This document shows, piece after piece, positions 1 through 8,499 of a stretch of 15,437 nucleotides of DNA; position 1 is the first letter of the stretch, and every line of letters begins with the position of its first letter. Source of the DNA: Candidatus Cardinium sp. cBcalN2 (GTDB taxonomy: Bacteria; Bacteroidota; Bacteroidia; Cytophagales; Amoebophilaceae); NCBI RefSeq assembly GCF_022810445.1, contig NZ_JAACGD010000089.1, forward strand, positions 1 through 15,437, given 5' to 3'. Position numbers and translations under genes: made by a program. Below the pieces are notes generated by a model. The model was not told the DNA's origin. It saw only the letters and a program-made list of their open reading frames with translations, and did not search any database.

Positions 1-434
1 TCTCGCGCAATCTCTTCTGGTGACCATTGGGGGAATTTATTTTGAAAATCTTTTGTTAATTTTTCTTTTGTTTCGTTGATCACTAGGCTTGCTTGGTCAT
101 CTATGGATAAGTCATCAGATTTCTTACCCTCTCTACATGTTGGCATAAAAGAATTAACCAACGTTTCCTTATCTTTTAATATTTTCCTAACCTTTTCTAC
201 AACAGCTAGCTCGTGATTATAATCTGTGTCATTATCCATATTATGACCATGCAACATTACAAACAAACCTTCCGGCTCTGGACGTGCAATAGAACTAGTG
301 CTGGCATGGTTTTTATTTCCATTGGTATTTTCATTCGCATACAGTGATTGATGTTGTGTATAGTCCCCGCAACCATGTACTATGCAGCCTAATAGAATTA
401 AAAAAAAGTATTTTTTGAAGTTAAATTTTAACAT
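1..434 (-). CDS. Putative lipoprotein with an alpha/beta-hydrolase-like start (partial)
   Basis: An ATG at 434-432 opens a reading frame that runs without a stop off the left edge, so only 144 residues are visible. The N-terminus is a lipoprotein-type signal: basic start (KFNFKK), hydrophobic core at residues 9-19, and two possible lipidated cysteines, C17 (LLGC) and C22 (HGC followed by GD). A polar, Asn/Ser-rich linker follows to about residue 52. Residues 57-66 read LFVMLHGHNM, the strand-plus-HG pattern that forms the oxyanion hole at the start of many lipase/esterase alpha/beta-hydrolases. The nucleophile Ser and the catalytic Asp/His would lie beyond the window, so activity cannot be judged. 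If real, it is a membrane-anchored envelope esterase or lipase. The hydrolase assignment rests on one motif; the lipoprotein assignment is stronger. Confidence 0.55.
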   Translation of the reverse strand, partial: MLKFNFKKYFFLILLGCIVHGCGDYTQHQSLYANENTNGNKNHASTSSIARPEPEGLFVMLHGHNMDNDTDYNHELAVVEKVRKILKDKETLVNSFMPTCREGKKSDDLSIDDQASLVINETKEKLTKDFQNKFPQWSPEEIAR

Positions 435-671
435 TGGTTTATTATATTAAGTTGTAATGTGAACAATTTTAAAATGATGGGTTTAGTTTGATTAAATAGA
501 ATAACTGCAATTTTATTCTATATTATATGGATTTTCCTAATTTTATTAATATTTTTTGAGTTAGCATTGTTAAATTAAGGGATTAATTGCTCAAAAATAA
601 TTTAATAAAAAAATTGATTTTTCATTCAGTTTTTAGACAGCGTATACCAAAAAATAAAAAACACGCACTAA
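435..671. other. AT-rich intergenic spacer with a weak promoter candidate
   Basis: This spacer lies between the stop of the 620-aa membrane protein gene and the start of the lipoprotein gene, both on the minus strand. It is extremely A/T-rich with no coding potential. On the minus strand TATTTTTG (592-599) fits the Bacteroidota -7 consensus TAnnTTTG, but no TTG box sits at the expected upstream distance. A 6-bp inverted repeat, GAATAA...TTATTC, lies near 499-518. Nothing here resembles a strong terminator. Confidence 0.3.
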
Positions 672-2534
672 CTAATAACCTTTTCTTGCCAGATAGGCTT
701 CTGCATGTTTGGCTGCTATTTCTAATGCCTCAGCCATAGCAGGGTCTAAATACTTTTTTGCTAATTTTATATCTATTTTTAGCGTTTCTGTAGCCATATA
801 TTTTACCTCCTCTAACCGAGTATAATTTTCAGCATGACGTAGGTCATATAGTCGCTCTGCTAATTTAATATAGAGCACAAAAAGTTCCGGGTGATCCTTA
901 TCTACTGCTTTTTTATAATGATTTTTTACCCTAGGTAAAGATGATGCCATTGTTTGATGCGTATTTATATTTAATACACTCTGTACAAGTGCGTGCACAG
1001 TTGAGTTGTAATTGTCTTTAATATAAGCAAGAGGCAAATCGGTATAACGTACTAAATCATAGAGTAGGCAGACATAAATAGGTTCAGAGGCCTGGAATAT
1101 CCATTTAGTGATTATCCTAGTAATTTCGACTGCACGAATATAAAATAATGCTCCGGATGCATGTTGCTTAGTGCCAAAACGTCGCTTAAGCAATAAAAGC
1201 GTACCTCCAATAGTCTCTGCTTTAATATTTTTAAACGATCTACAAATAAAGTCACAGAATTGCATTAAGATGATCATAGAATCTGCTTCTTCTTTAAGCA
1301 TTATAGGTACTTCTGGTTTCAAATCATTTGTGCATGGTTGATTAATGGTCTGTTTGCAAATGGACTCTATATCTGCAGGTACTACCAATAGCATAGTATT
1401 TTTATTAGCTTTAGGATATTCTATATATCCATAGTTGCTATCAATAAGAGACTCTATCGTATCTTTTTGAGGATCTGTATAGTTTGGTGCTATTTTGTTA
1501 CGTCTTATAAGTTCTATGTTGCTATATTCAACATGTCGATAACAGCTTTTTACTTTGGGAATTTCAGCAGGAGGTGTATCAGAACTACTTAATACCAGTG
1601 CTAGGGCTCGATACATTATGAAAGAAAAATCTTGATTGTGCATAGGGTCACTTTTATGCACTTGTAAGTGAGTGCTATATAGTTCGAGTTTTACAAATTC
1701 CTTGTCTAAATTATCTAGATTGGCAATACGCAAAACAGCTGTAACCAACAAACAAATCATCTGGTTGACATTACATACAATTTTTTTTGATAGGCCATCA
1801 TTAGTACAATATTGTTTTTTTATAAGTAATCTAGGTAAACACCCAATCTTTTCTATTAAAGCAGATTCTACTTTGCCTATTAACTCATCTAGTGTAATTT
1901 CAGTTGGTTGTGATGATTCATAAATTTGCGGTTGACTCTTTTCGCTGAATAGCATGGTCCACTCATAAAACTTACCGATAATATTCTGCAAATTTTTCTT
2001 ATAGACAAATAAATTGTCTACAAATCTAATGCATTTAGTTGCATGCTCTATGATTTGTACGAGATTGTTTTGCGATAAATCTTTATAGAATCTTGATGAA
2101 ATAGTGGTTAGTTTATAGTCTATATGTTTTTTTTTAGGCTGTTTTGCTACACCTTGTTTATGACCAACATAAAAAAACATCAGGCTTAAAAAACAAATAC
2201 CTATCATAAGTTGCATGACCATTCGATAGGAAGCACCTATAATCCCAGTTCTAAAATTCAAATAAGTGACCACAGCAGTGGTAATGATATAGAACCCTAA
2301 CCATACTCGTTTTTTATCATTTCGTTTGTATATACGCAAGTTTTTTGTTTGATGCATAAAAGCAATTTTAGCAGCTATGATAGTCGCCATTAGGGTAAAG
2401 GCAACGATAGCCAATTCTTTATTTTCCAAAATACATCCTCTCAAATCAGTGAATGTATAGCTACGATTACGGCATATTATTAGGAGTAATGATATACAAA
2501 CTGTTAGCAAGCGTATGTTAAGTAGTGCCATCAA
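672..2534 (-). CDS. Membrane protein with degenerate histidine-kinase-like and RelA/SpoT HD-like domains
   Basis: 620 residues. Four membrane segments are visible at about 5-21, 40-60, 76-93 and 103-123. Residues ~135-395 follow the layout of a sensor histidine kinase without its catalytic boxes: a helical stretch (145-195), a VCNVNQMICLLVTAV segment at 253-267 where an N-box would be, and YGYIEYPKANKNTMLLVVP at 368-386, resembling the last strands of a HATPase domain (GG.i...s....T.f.f.lP). Residues ~461-596 resemble the ppGpp-hydrolase HD domain of RelA/SpoT: FYIRAV for YI.HP, LLYDLVRYTD (490-499) for LLHDVIEDT, KLAERLYDLRH (557-567) for KLADRLHNMRT, then ETLKI. Every metal or catalytic position appears replaced (His to R467 and Y492, ED to R496/Y497, Asp to E560, Asn to D564). 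The likeliest reading is an inactive membrane-bound signalling protein or binding scaffold. The fold calls are pattern-based; the reading frame itself is intact. Confidence 0.6.
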   Translation of the reverse strand: MMALLNIRLLTVCISLLLIICRNRSYTFTDLRGCILENKELAIVAFTLMATIIAAKIAFMHQTKNLRIYKRNDKKRVWLGFYIITTAVVTYLNFRTGIIGASYRMVMQLMIGICFLSLMFFYVGHKQGVAKQPKKKHIDYKLTTISSRFYKDLSQNNLVQIIEHATKCIRFVDNLFVYKKNLQNIIGKFYEWTMLFSEKSQPQIYESSQPTEITLDELIGKVESALIEKIGCLPRLLIKKQYCTNDGLSKKIVCNVNQMICLLVTAVLRIANLDNLDKEFVKLELYSTHLQVHKSDPMHNQDFSFIMYRALALVLSSSDTPPAEIPKVKSCYRHVEYSNIELIRRNKIAPNYTDPQKDTIESLIDSNYGYIEYPKANKNTMLLVVPADIESICKQTINQPCTNDLKPEVPIMLKEEADSMIILMQFCDFICRSFKNIKAETIGGTLLLLKRRFGTKQHASGALFYIRAVEITRIITKWIFQASEPIYVCLLYDLVRYTDLPLAYIKDNYNSTVHALVQSVLNINTHQTMASSLPRVKNHYKKAVDKDHPELFVLYIKLAERLYDLRHAENYTRLEEVKYMATETLKIDIKLAKKYLDPAMAEALEIAAKHAEAYLARKGY

Positions 2535-2613
2535 TAATAAGAAGGTTGAGCAGTATAAAATGCTAATAAAATCAATTTAATATAGTAAATATTGATTGAT
2601 ATCTACTTATTCA

Positions 2614-2653
2614 AATAGACTTCATTGCTGAGTCTATTGATGCCATAGCATCA
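2614..2653 (-). terminator. Tandem hairpins at the murB 3' end (possible terminator)
   Basis: Two inverted repeats follow one another at the end of murB. The first, TGATGC-CATA-GCATCA (2638-2653, 6 bp, 4-nt loop), includes the murB stop codon. The second, AATAGACT...AGTCTATT (2614-2621 / 2631-2638, 8 bp, 9-nt loop), follows directly. In the direction of transcription only ATTTGAAT follows, so there is no clear U-tract. They may stabilise the mRNA 3' end or terminate weakly before the next gene, whose start is 80 nt further on. Confidence 0.35.
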
Positions 2654-3673
2654 CCTTACAATATTAACTTCTGGGATTAAAGTGATATTAAACTGATTTT
2701 TTACTTTTTGTTTGACTTGGTTAACTAGGTTTATAATATCTTGGCCAGTAGCTCCTCCATAGTTTACTAATATAAGCGCATGTAAGGGATATACACCTGC
2801 ATTTCCGTTACGTAACCCTTTACAACCTGCTGCTTCTATAAGCCAGGCTGCAGAGACTTTTATTTCTTCTCGATCTTGCATTTTGTAAGCAATTAAAGAA
2901 GGATATTTTTGCTTAAGTGATTGATAATGTTTTATGGATATGAAAGGATTTTGAAAAAAGCTACCTGCATTACCCAAAATAGCAGGATCTGGCAATTTTT
3001 GTTTTCGAATCGCAATAACTGCATCACTTATTGCTTTAAATGATAGTTGCCTAACCCCCATTTTTTCTAACATTTTTTGAATCGCGTCATTTTCTATAGA
3101 AAAAATTTTTTCCTTATGTAAAGCTAGCGTGATACTTGTAATCAGATACTGATTTGCCCATTTCGTTTTAAAGAAGCTTGTCCTATAACCAAAACCACAG
3201 GCTGAGGCTTTAAAAATGATACTTTTTCCAGTTGATAATTCAATGGCTTCAATACTATCCACTATATCTTTAAACTCTATACCATATGCTCCTATATTTT
3301 GTATAGGTGCACCCCCAACCGTGCCTGGAATCAAGGATAGATTTTCTATACCCCCATAGCCTTGTTCAATACAGAATAACACAAGTTGGTGCCAAAGTAC
3401 ACCTGCAGCTGCTTTAATCAAGACTCTATAGCGATTTTCTTCGATCACTTGAATACCAAATAGTTTCACATGCAGTATATAACCAGTAAATGTTGTGACA
3501 AATAGTGTATTGCTACCACCACCTAGAATATAAAACTGTGTTTGTTTTACATTTACTGCACTACAAAAATCACTTATATCTTTTAGGCTAGCCAACTGAA
3601 TATAATGAGCTGCACATGCTGGAATTTTGAAACTATTTAATGATTCTAAAGGGTAGTGGCTAATGACATGCAT
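2651..3673 (-). CDS. murB: UDP-N-acetylmuramate dehydrogenase
   Basis: Cytoplasmic FAD enzyme that reduces UDP-GlcNAc-enolpyruvate with NADPH to UDP-MurNAc, the second committed step of peptidoglycan precursor synthesis. At 340 residues it matches the long type I form (E. coli enzyme about 342). The FAD-binding N-terminal domain shows ILGGGSNTLF (49-58) and IPGTVGGAPIQNIGAYG (115-131). The catalytic set appears complete: R164 in GYRTSFFK, S238 in GNAGSFFQNP (proton donor to the enol intermediate) and E335 in the terminal IPEVNIVR. The C-terminal substrate-binding domain shows AAWLIEAAGCKG and a late G-x-Y/HALIL region. The ATG start at 3673 is preferred because MHVISHYPLESLNSF begins the fold as in relatives. 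No Shine-Dalgarno is visible, in keeping with the rest of the window. Its retention suggests the organism still makes at least some cell-wall precursor. Confidence 0.97.
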   Translation of the reverse strand: MHVISHYPLESLNSFKIPACAAHYIQLASLKDISDFCSAVNVKQTQFYILGGGSNTLFVTTFTGYILHVKLFGIQVIEENRYRVLIKAAAGVLWHQLVLFCIEQGYGGIENLSLIPGTVGGAPIQNIGAYGIEFKDIVDSIEAIELSTGKSIIFKASACGFGYRTSFFKTKWANQYLITSITLALHKEKIFSIENDAIQKMLEKMGVRQLSFKAISDAVIAIRKQKLPDPAILGNAGSFFQNPFISIKHYQSLKQKYPSLIAYKMQDREEIKVSAAWLIEAAGCKGLRNGNAGVYPLHALILVNYGGATGQDIINLVNQVKQKVKNQFNITLIPEVNIVR

Positions 3674-3897
3674 TGTGAATTTATTCTAGTAGATGTAAGA
3701 CTTGCCCAGTGTAGATCCAAGCTAATTAATTAAAAACATGAATAATAGAACTTTTGGAAAACCTGTTTCCAATTTTCATTTTGGTGTCAAAGCTTGTCTA
3801 TACTCCTCAAGTATATTTAATATGCTGCGGTGCTGGACTACATCTTTTCTAAAACTTGCTCATTAAAAATGAGGGTACAGAGGGTCTAAAGATGCAA
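3674..3897. other. Spacer between the peptidase gene and murB with small hairpins
   Basis: 224 nt without coding potential. Downstream of the peptidase stop, CTCATT-AAA-AATGAG (3859-3873) forms a compact 6-bp hairpin about 25 nt past the stop, followed on the minus strand by CAAGTTTTAG: a weak terminator candidate. Nearer murB, TGGAAA-ACCTG-TTTCCA (3755-3771) is a second 6-bp inverted repeat, overlapped by CCAA...TTGG (3769-3784), so the two compete. No convincing promoter was recognised. Confidence 0.35.
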
Positions 3898-6840
3898 CTA
3901 TTTATTTTTCACTGCACCAAAAACATCAAATTTGACCCTAAAATCATATGAAAAATCAAATAACCACTTCTTAGCCTTCTTTTTAAAGAAATCAAAATCT
4001 ACAACAAATGTCAAATGAGGAAGTGTTTTATTAGATAACAATCTACTTACGCAAGTAAGTGTTGTACCTATAGTATGGTCAGACCTATCAAGAAACATAG
4101 CAGGAACCATACCAGCAAAGTTTTCATTCTTCTTAAAATATGCACAATTATATTTATAGCAACCCTCCATCGATACGCTCTCTAAAAACCAAATCAGCGG
4201 TATACCACACTCTGGATAAAATAAAGGAAACCCATAGGTTAACTTAATTTCCTGTTTCCAACTGTACTTAATGAAGTCTTGCCTTTTATCTTGTTCTCGA
4301 CAAATATCTGGTTGAAAAATGAAATAATGATGATGGCCAATTCCTGGGAAGGAAAATTTATTAAAAACCCGAATTAAATTTTCACGTTGTTCATGATAAT
4401 GCTTGTTAAAATCTGTAAAAGATATACTAAGTGCTTGACTACAGGGTACTTCAATATCTTTTTTACTTAATGTTGAGTTATTTTTTATCTTAAAATGGTA
4501 TGTTTTTGTATGATTTATTTTTTTATTGGATCTAGTTAGATTGATGGTAGCCGTTAAACTTGCTTGCCCTGCATAACTCCTTAAAGTAAAATAATAAGGA
4601 AGCTTAACCGCTATATCTAAGCCTGGAAACCAGTATGTTTCATCTATATTTTGAGTAAAACAAAGCCCTTGGATACAGAATTGTTTATTTTCTATATGCT
4701 TATGTCTGGTAGTTTTCATATTTGCTTTTACGACTGGATAAATAGTGCTGTATTTAACCTTTAGTCCTATTTCAGTTGTTTTATAGTCAGGTGCTCTATG
4801 TATGCCGCCTATGTTAGCATTTTGGTAAAAATAGGGGGTAACTTTTAGCGTGTCTTGTAAATTTACTAACCTAAAAGGTTCGAGGTGTAGCCCTCGATCA
4901 TTCAAATTTGGCACTATACTGGGCCCCAAAAAGGCTAAACTCTCTTTTAGATAAGCATACTTAGTCAAAGGATATAAATGGTTCGGCACTTTGGTGAGTA
5001 TATCACTATTCTCTTCTTGCGCAACCAATGGCTCATAATACCGTATAGATCTATCCTCTACTTTCTCTAGCGGTGTCCATAAAACAGGATCAAAAGGCAT
5101 AGCCACTATGGCCATACCATTTTTAGTATAATCACTGAAGACAAGCTGATTGGTCTTAGCATCTACCATACCTAAGTAAGCCCCATACTTCCTTGAGGTA
5201 ACTTGAAAACAAGCTTTTGTAGGCAAATGCATCGCATAAATATTATCAATACCATTGTAAGAGCTATTGTAGAGCAAATAGTCTTTATACAGCTTAGGTT
5301 GGCTTCTATGTTCATAGCTGCAAGGCAAGAGCACTTCTGTTGCATTTGTATGGATATTGATCCGTAAAATACTATTCTTTTGGTCTTTGGTTTTTACCAC
5401 TATTACATGATCTGCATCAGCCCAACTAGGGGTGAAATAATAGCCTTGATCCGGGTTATCTATTTTTTTAACTATGCTGCCAGATTTTGTATCTAAAACA
5501 ACTAAAAAATGCTTACCTGTTTCATCGGATGTTACGGCAACCATTTGACGGGTACTAGGCCCTATGGCTAGTGCAACATACCTACTGCTTGCTATAAGCG
5601 TTCGTCGTTTTTTTTGCTTAAAATCATAATATTGCAAACGAATCGTTTGTCTATTCTTTTGCCAAGAATAGGAAGAGGCTTCTAACCAAGCAGCACACCC
5701 TTCACCTATAGCCCAAGCAGTAGATGGAAGCGTATCTCTAAAGTACAATATAGGTTTGTCCTTTTCCCAAGATGAAAATTTGTTTTTCGATGTAGTGGGT
5801 TGAGAAAATGGCTTGCCAACTTGAACCAGTTGAGGACGTAATCCCATACCTGTTTTCCAAGCTATCAGATTACCCAATTGGTCGATAAATGGCGCGATAT
5901 AATCAACGCTATCAATTGATTTTTTAGTAGTAAGCTGGGTGGCAGGTGTAATTTTTAAACCTTCTAGCTGCTTTTGCCAACTAAGCAACAGTGCTTGGTT
6001 CATATCCTTATATAAGTCTAGTATGGACTTTTTGGTAACTTTTTTGATGGCATGGTAAAATCCGAAATAGGGTAAGCTGCGAACGTTTTGTTCAAAAATA
6101 GCTTTGATGGAATCTGCACCATATTTTCTTCTGATATGTGTAGTAAAGTAATAACCTATGTGGTATTCATCTGGTATATCGTGTTTCAAAGAACCAAAGA
6201 TTTGTCTAGCAAAACTAATTGGGGGACGTTCTAAGAGGTTAGCTTTGTATACCTTTTCCCATCCAGGTAAGCGACCTCGACCACTTTTTGAACAAGCTGT
6301 TTCTATCCCAACTGCATCACCTTCTTTGAAAAAGCTAGGAACCCCGCATACAGCAATAAGATTTGCCCCAAAATATAGAGGTCTAAGCCAACAAGGGGTA
6401 CTATGGTATTCAATACTATATTGTACTGCATGCCTAAACTCATGGATACATAATAGACTTAGCCAATCACCATTCCCAATAAAATTGGGATCAGGATGAT
6501 ATAAAGTATAAAAATTTATATGGCGTGGAAGATAGACAAAAGATCCGTTAAGTTCAGTAGATTTATTGTTGATCAACAAACGAAGCGGGCTAGGATATAC
6601 CCCTAATGTTTTAGATACAGGTTTGTATATCGTTTCTAGGGTATTGGCGATGCGTTGCGCTGAAGACATACAACTTTTATCAAAAGCTATACTAAAATGA
6701 GGGGTAGCTATTTTGTGTGTTTGATTTGCATCAACCAAAAAGGCAAAGCATAAAAACAATAAACAATAAACAAACCTAATAAAAGATTTTTGCGTTTTTT
6801 GTTTGAAAAAAAAACAGTAGAATAAATGATATAGAGACAT
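3898..6840 (-). CDS. Secreted gluzincin-like metallopeptidase with TolB-like propeller and beta-rich C-terminus
   Basis: 980 residues. A basic stretch and hydrophobic segment (about 20-36, ending FLVDANQ) look like a signal peptide or anchor; there is no later Met close enough to be a better start. Residues ~45-280 form the peptidase-like domain: HEFRH at 133-137 supplies the two zinc-binding His and the catalytic Glu, and EGDAVGIET (173-181) supplies the likely third ligand E173, the gluzincin (M1/MA-like) arrangement. A GRGRLPGW stretch follows. Residues ~305-585 contain WD40/TolB-type (PD40) blades, for example NIYAMHLPTKACFQVTS. The remainder (~640-980) is strand-rich and could be a barrel or adhesion domain. 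Predicted location is periplasm or outer surface. The mscS-family gene lies 69 nt upstream, so co-transcription is likely. The substrate is unknown; the peptidase assignment is firmer than the C-terminal one. Confidence 0.75.
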   Translation of the reverse strand: MSLYHLFYCFFFKQKTQKSFIRFVYCLLFLCFAFLVDANQTHKIATPHFSIAFDKSCMSSAQRIANTLETIYKPVSKTLGVYPSPLRLLINNKSTELNGSFVYLPRHINFYTLYHPDPNFIGNGDWLSLLCIHEFRHAVQYSIEYHSTPCWLRPLYFGANLIAVCGVPSFFKEGDAVGIETACSKSGRGRLPGWEKVYKANLLERPPISFARQIFGSLKHDIPDEYHIGYYFTTHIRRKYGADSIKAIFEQNVRSLPYFGFYHAIKKVTKKSILDLYKDMNQALLLSWQKQLEGLKITPATQLTTKKSIDSVDYIAPFIDQLGNLIAWKTGMGLRPQLVQVGKPFSQPTTSKNKFSSWEKDKPILYFRDTLPSTAWAIGEGCAAWLEASSYSWQKNRQTIRLQYYDFKQKKRRTLIASSRYVALAIGPSTRQMVAVTSDETGKHFLVVLDTKSGSIVKKIDNPDQGYYFTPSWADADHVIVVKTKDQKNSILRINIHTNATEVLLPCSYEHRSQPKLYKDYLLYNSSYNGIDNIYAMHLPTKACFQVTSRKYGAYLGMVDAKTNQLVFSDYTKNGMAIVAMPFDPVLWTPLEKVEDRSIRYYEPLVAQEENSDILTKVPNHLYPLTKYAYLKESLAFLGPSIVPNLNDRGLHLEPFRLVNLQDTLKVTPYFYQNANIGGIHRAPDYKTTEIGLKVKYSTIYPVVKANMKTTRHKHIENKQFCIQGLCFTQNIDETYWFPGLDIAVKLPYYFTLRSYAGQASLTATINLTRSNKKINHTKTYHFKIKNNSTLSKKDIEVPCSQALSISFTDFNKHYHEQRENLIRVFNKFSFPGIGHHHYFIFQPDICREQDKRQDFIKYSWKQEIKLTYGFPLFYPECGIPLIWFLESVSMEGCYKYNCAYFKKNENFAGMVPAMFLDRSDHTIGTTLTCVSRLLSNKTLPHLTFVVDFDFFKKKAKKWLFDFSYDFRVKFDVFGAVKNK

Positions 6841-6909
6841 ATTTAAAATTAATTAGCTATATAGTGTAAAAGCGGGAATATAAACTATTTACGACCTTTT
6901 AGCAACTCC

Positions 6910-8499
6910 TTATTTACCGCTATGTTCAACAGATAGATGATCACCCACTATGTGGGTAATATATTGTAACTGTCCTATACGTATATCAAGTTGTTCGGCC
7001 AATTTTAAGATAAGGGGTATGATCCTATTTTTGCATGCATATTCTAGCCTACTTTCAGCCGTGTCCAAATGGAAGTTGAAAATGATTACAAATCCGTTTT
7101 CATTCATTTTATCAAAGTAAATATTAGTTTTTTCTGGTTTTACCAACGGTTGAGATTGAGCAATTGCTTGTAATCCTTTTATAAATCTTGGTAACGCTGC
7201 CAAAGATATAGCATAATTAAGCGGCACTTCTAAACAAACCATGCGAGAAGTTCTTTTACCAAAGTTATCAATATAGGCATCAGCTAATTTTGCATTAGGT
7301 ATGTAAACCAAAGAGCCTTCCTTAGTACGTACCAAGGTAGAGCGCAAACCTACTTCTTCTACTTTACCACGAATGCCTCCCGAAACAATTTCATCACCTA
7401 CACTAAAAGGCCTATCCATCGTAATCATAAGTGATCCGAATAAGTTTTTAATAGTATCTTGGCAAGCTAAACCAATCCCCAAGGTACTAAATGATAGTGC
7501 TTTTACTAAGGATTCTGTTTCAAATCCAAGGTTATCAATTGTTTTGATCAAGCCAACAATCCCTACAATAATTTTAGCCATTATACTAAAAAGAGGCAAA
7601 ATATGAATCATAAACTTATGATGTTGCTTGGCAATTTTGATTCTATGCTGTACCAGATTAATACACTCATAGGCTAAACACATCCATACAAACGAAGTGG
7701 TAGCTTCTAATACTCGATTTATAAAAGAGATCAAAGCTTCAAACTGGAATATGGCCAGACCTATTCTTAAAAAATAAACGGTAACTAGTGCAAGCAATAA
7801 GCGTTCTATAGTTAAGAATTGCTTATGGGTTTTACCTATAAACTTGTGAATTACAAATCTTAAAAAATAAGGCATCAACTTATGAGTAAGCCAAATAACC
7901 ATGATCAAACATATAGATATAATGTATTGCCAAATAGCAATATTTAAAATCTCTTTTTTGCAAAATGCTTCAGGTAAAAAATAGTATAAGCAAGTGTGTA
8001 ACCTATCTAATTCTTCATATTTCTTTATGAAGGCCACGGTTTCTGCACTATAACGCCATGCTTCACCATGCTTGATTAAGTAGACCTTTGGTAGTTTTCT
8101 AGATAAAATATATCTATTTTCATTGACCATTGGATCTATGTAATTAGGATCCTTAGGGATCGTATCCACGTTAATACCATGCAGCGTCAGTAATCTTTTT
8201 AACTTAATGGCTATTTCTTTACTTTTTTCAGTATAGACTTCACCATGCATAAAGACTATACCTGCCTTTGCGGAAGCTTTATTACCAGGGTTTAAAAGTA
8301 AAAAATGGGTATATACGGTATGATATGGAGAGCTTAAATTAATTTTGGGGTCATCCAAACGTTTGGCATTTGCTTGTAATATAATAGAGGGTAGCATCCA
8401 AGCACATACAAAGCCAACAAGGTATGCCACCTGCCTTATCCGTAGAAAATAGGTTATAAATTGCCCTAGTTGCATACAAAATCGATAGATTATATTCAT
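6910..8499 (-). CDS. MscS-family mechanosensitive ion channel
   Basis: Inner-membrane channel that opens on membrane tension to release solutes in hypo-osmotic shock. 529 residues. A signal-like hydrophobic segment (~22-43) is followed by a soluble domain (~50-180) predicted to be periplasmic, then membrane helices at about 187-208, 230-252, 266-284 and 298-320. The pore helix and beta-domain junction carry the family signature: GIGLACQDTIKNLFG (341-355), then DRPFSVGDEI (362-371), and the beta domain with V..VGLRST and YIPNAKLAD (399-407). The MscS C-terminal alpha/beta domain runs to about 515. It is much longer than E. coli MscS (286 aa) because of the N-terminal periplasmic part and an extra pair of helices, as in MscM/YnaI-type or Bacteroidota versions. 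The ATG at 8499 gives a good signal-like N-terminus. The peptidase gene follows after 69 nt. Confidence 0.93.
   Translation of the reverse strand: MNIIYRFCMQLGQFITYFLRIRQVAYLVGFVCAWMLPSIILQANAKRLDDPKINLSSPYHTVYTHFLLLNPGNKASAKAGIVFMHGEVYTEKSKEIAIKLKRLLTLHGINVDTIPKDPNYIDPMVNENRYILSRKLPKVYLIKHGEAWRYSAETVAFIKKYEELDRLHTCLYYFLPEAFCKKEILNIAIWQYIISICLIMVIWLTHKLMPYFLRFVIHKFIGKTHKQFLTIERLLLALVTVYFLRIGLAIFQFEALISFINRVLEATTSFVWMCLAYECINLVQHRIKIAKQHHKFMIHILPLFSIMAKIIVGIVGLIKTIDNLGFETESLVKALSFSTLGIGLACQDTIKNLFGSLMITMDRPFSVGDEIVSGGIRGKVEEVGLRSTLVRTKEGSLVYIPNAKLADAYIDNFGKRTSRMVCLEVPLNYAISLAALPRFIKGLQAIAQSQPLVKPEKTNIYFDKMNENGFVIIFNFHLDTAESRLEYACKNRIIPLILKLAEQLDIRIGQLQYITHIVGDHLSVEHSGK

Noticed and set aside
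1672..1923. Plus-strand 83-codon ORF inside the membrane-protein gene
   Set aside because: It lies wholly antisense to a longer frame with recognisable domains, has no family signature, and looks like a shadow frame; the same applies to the other short antisense frames inside murB-to-lepB genes.
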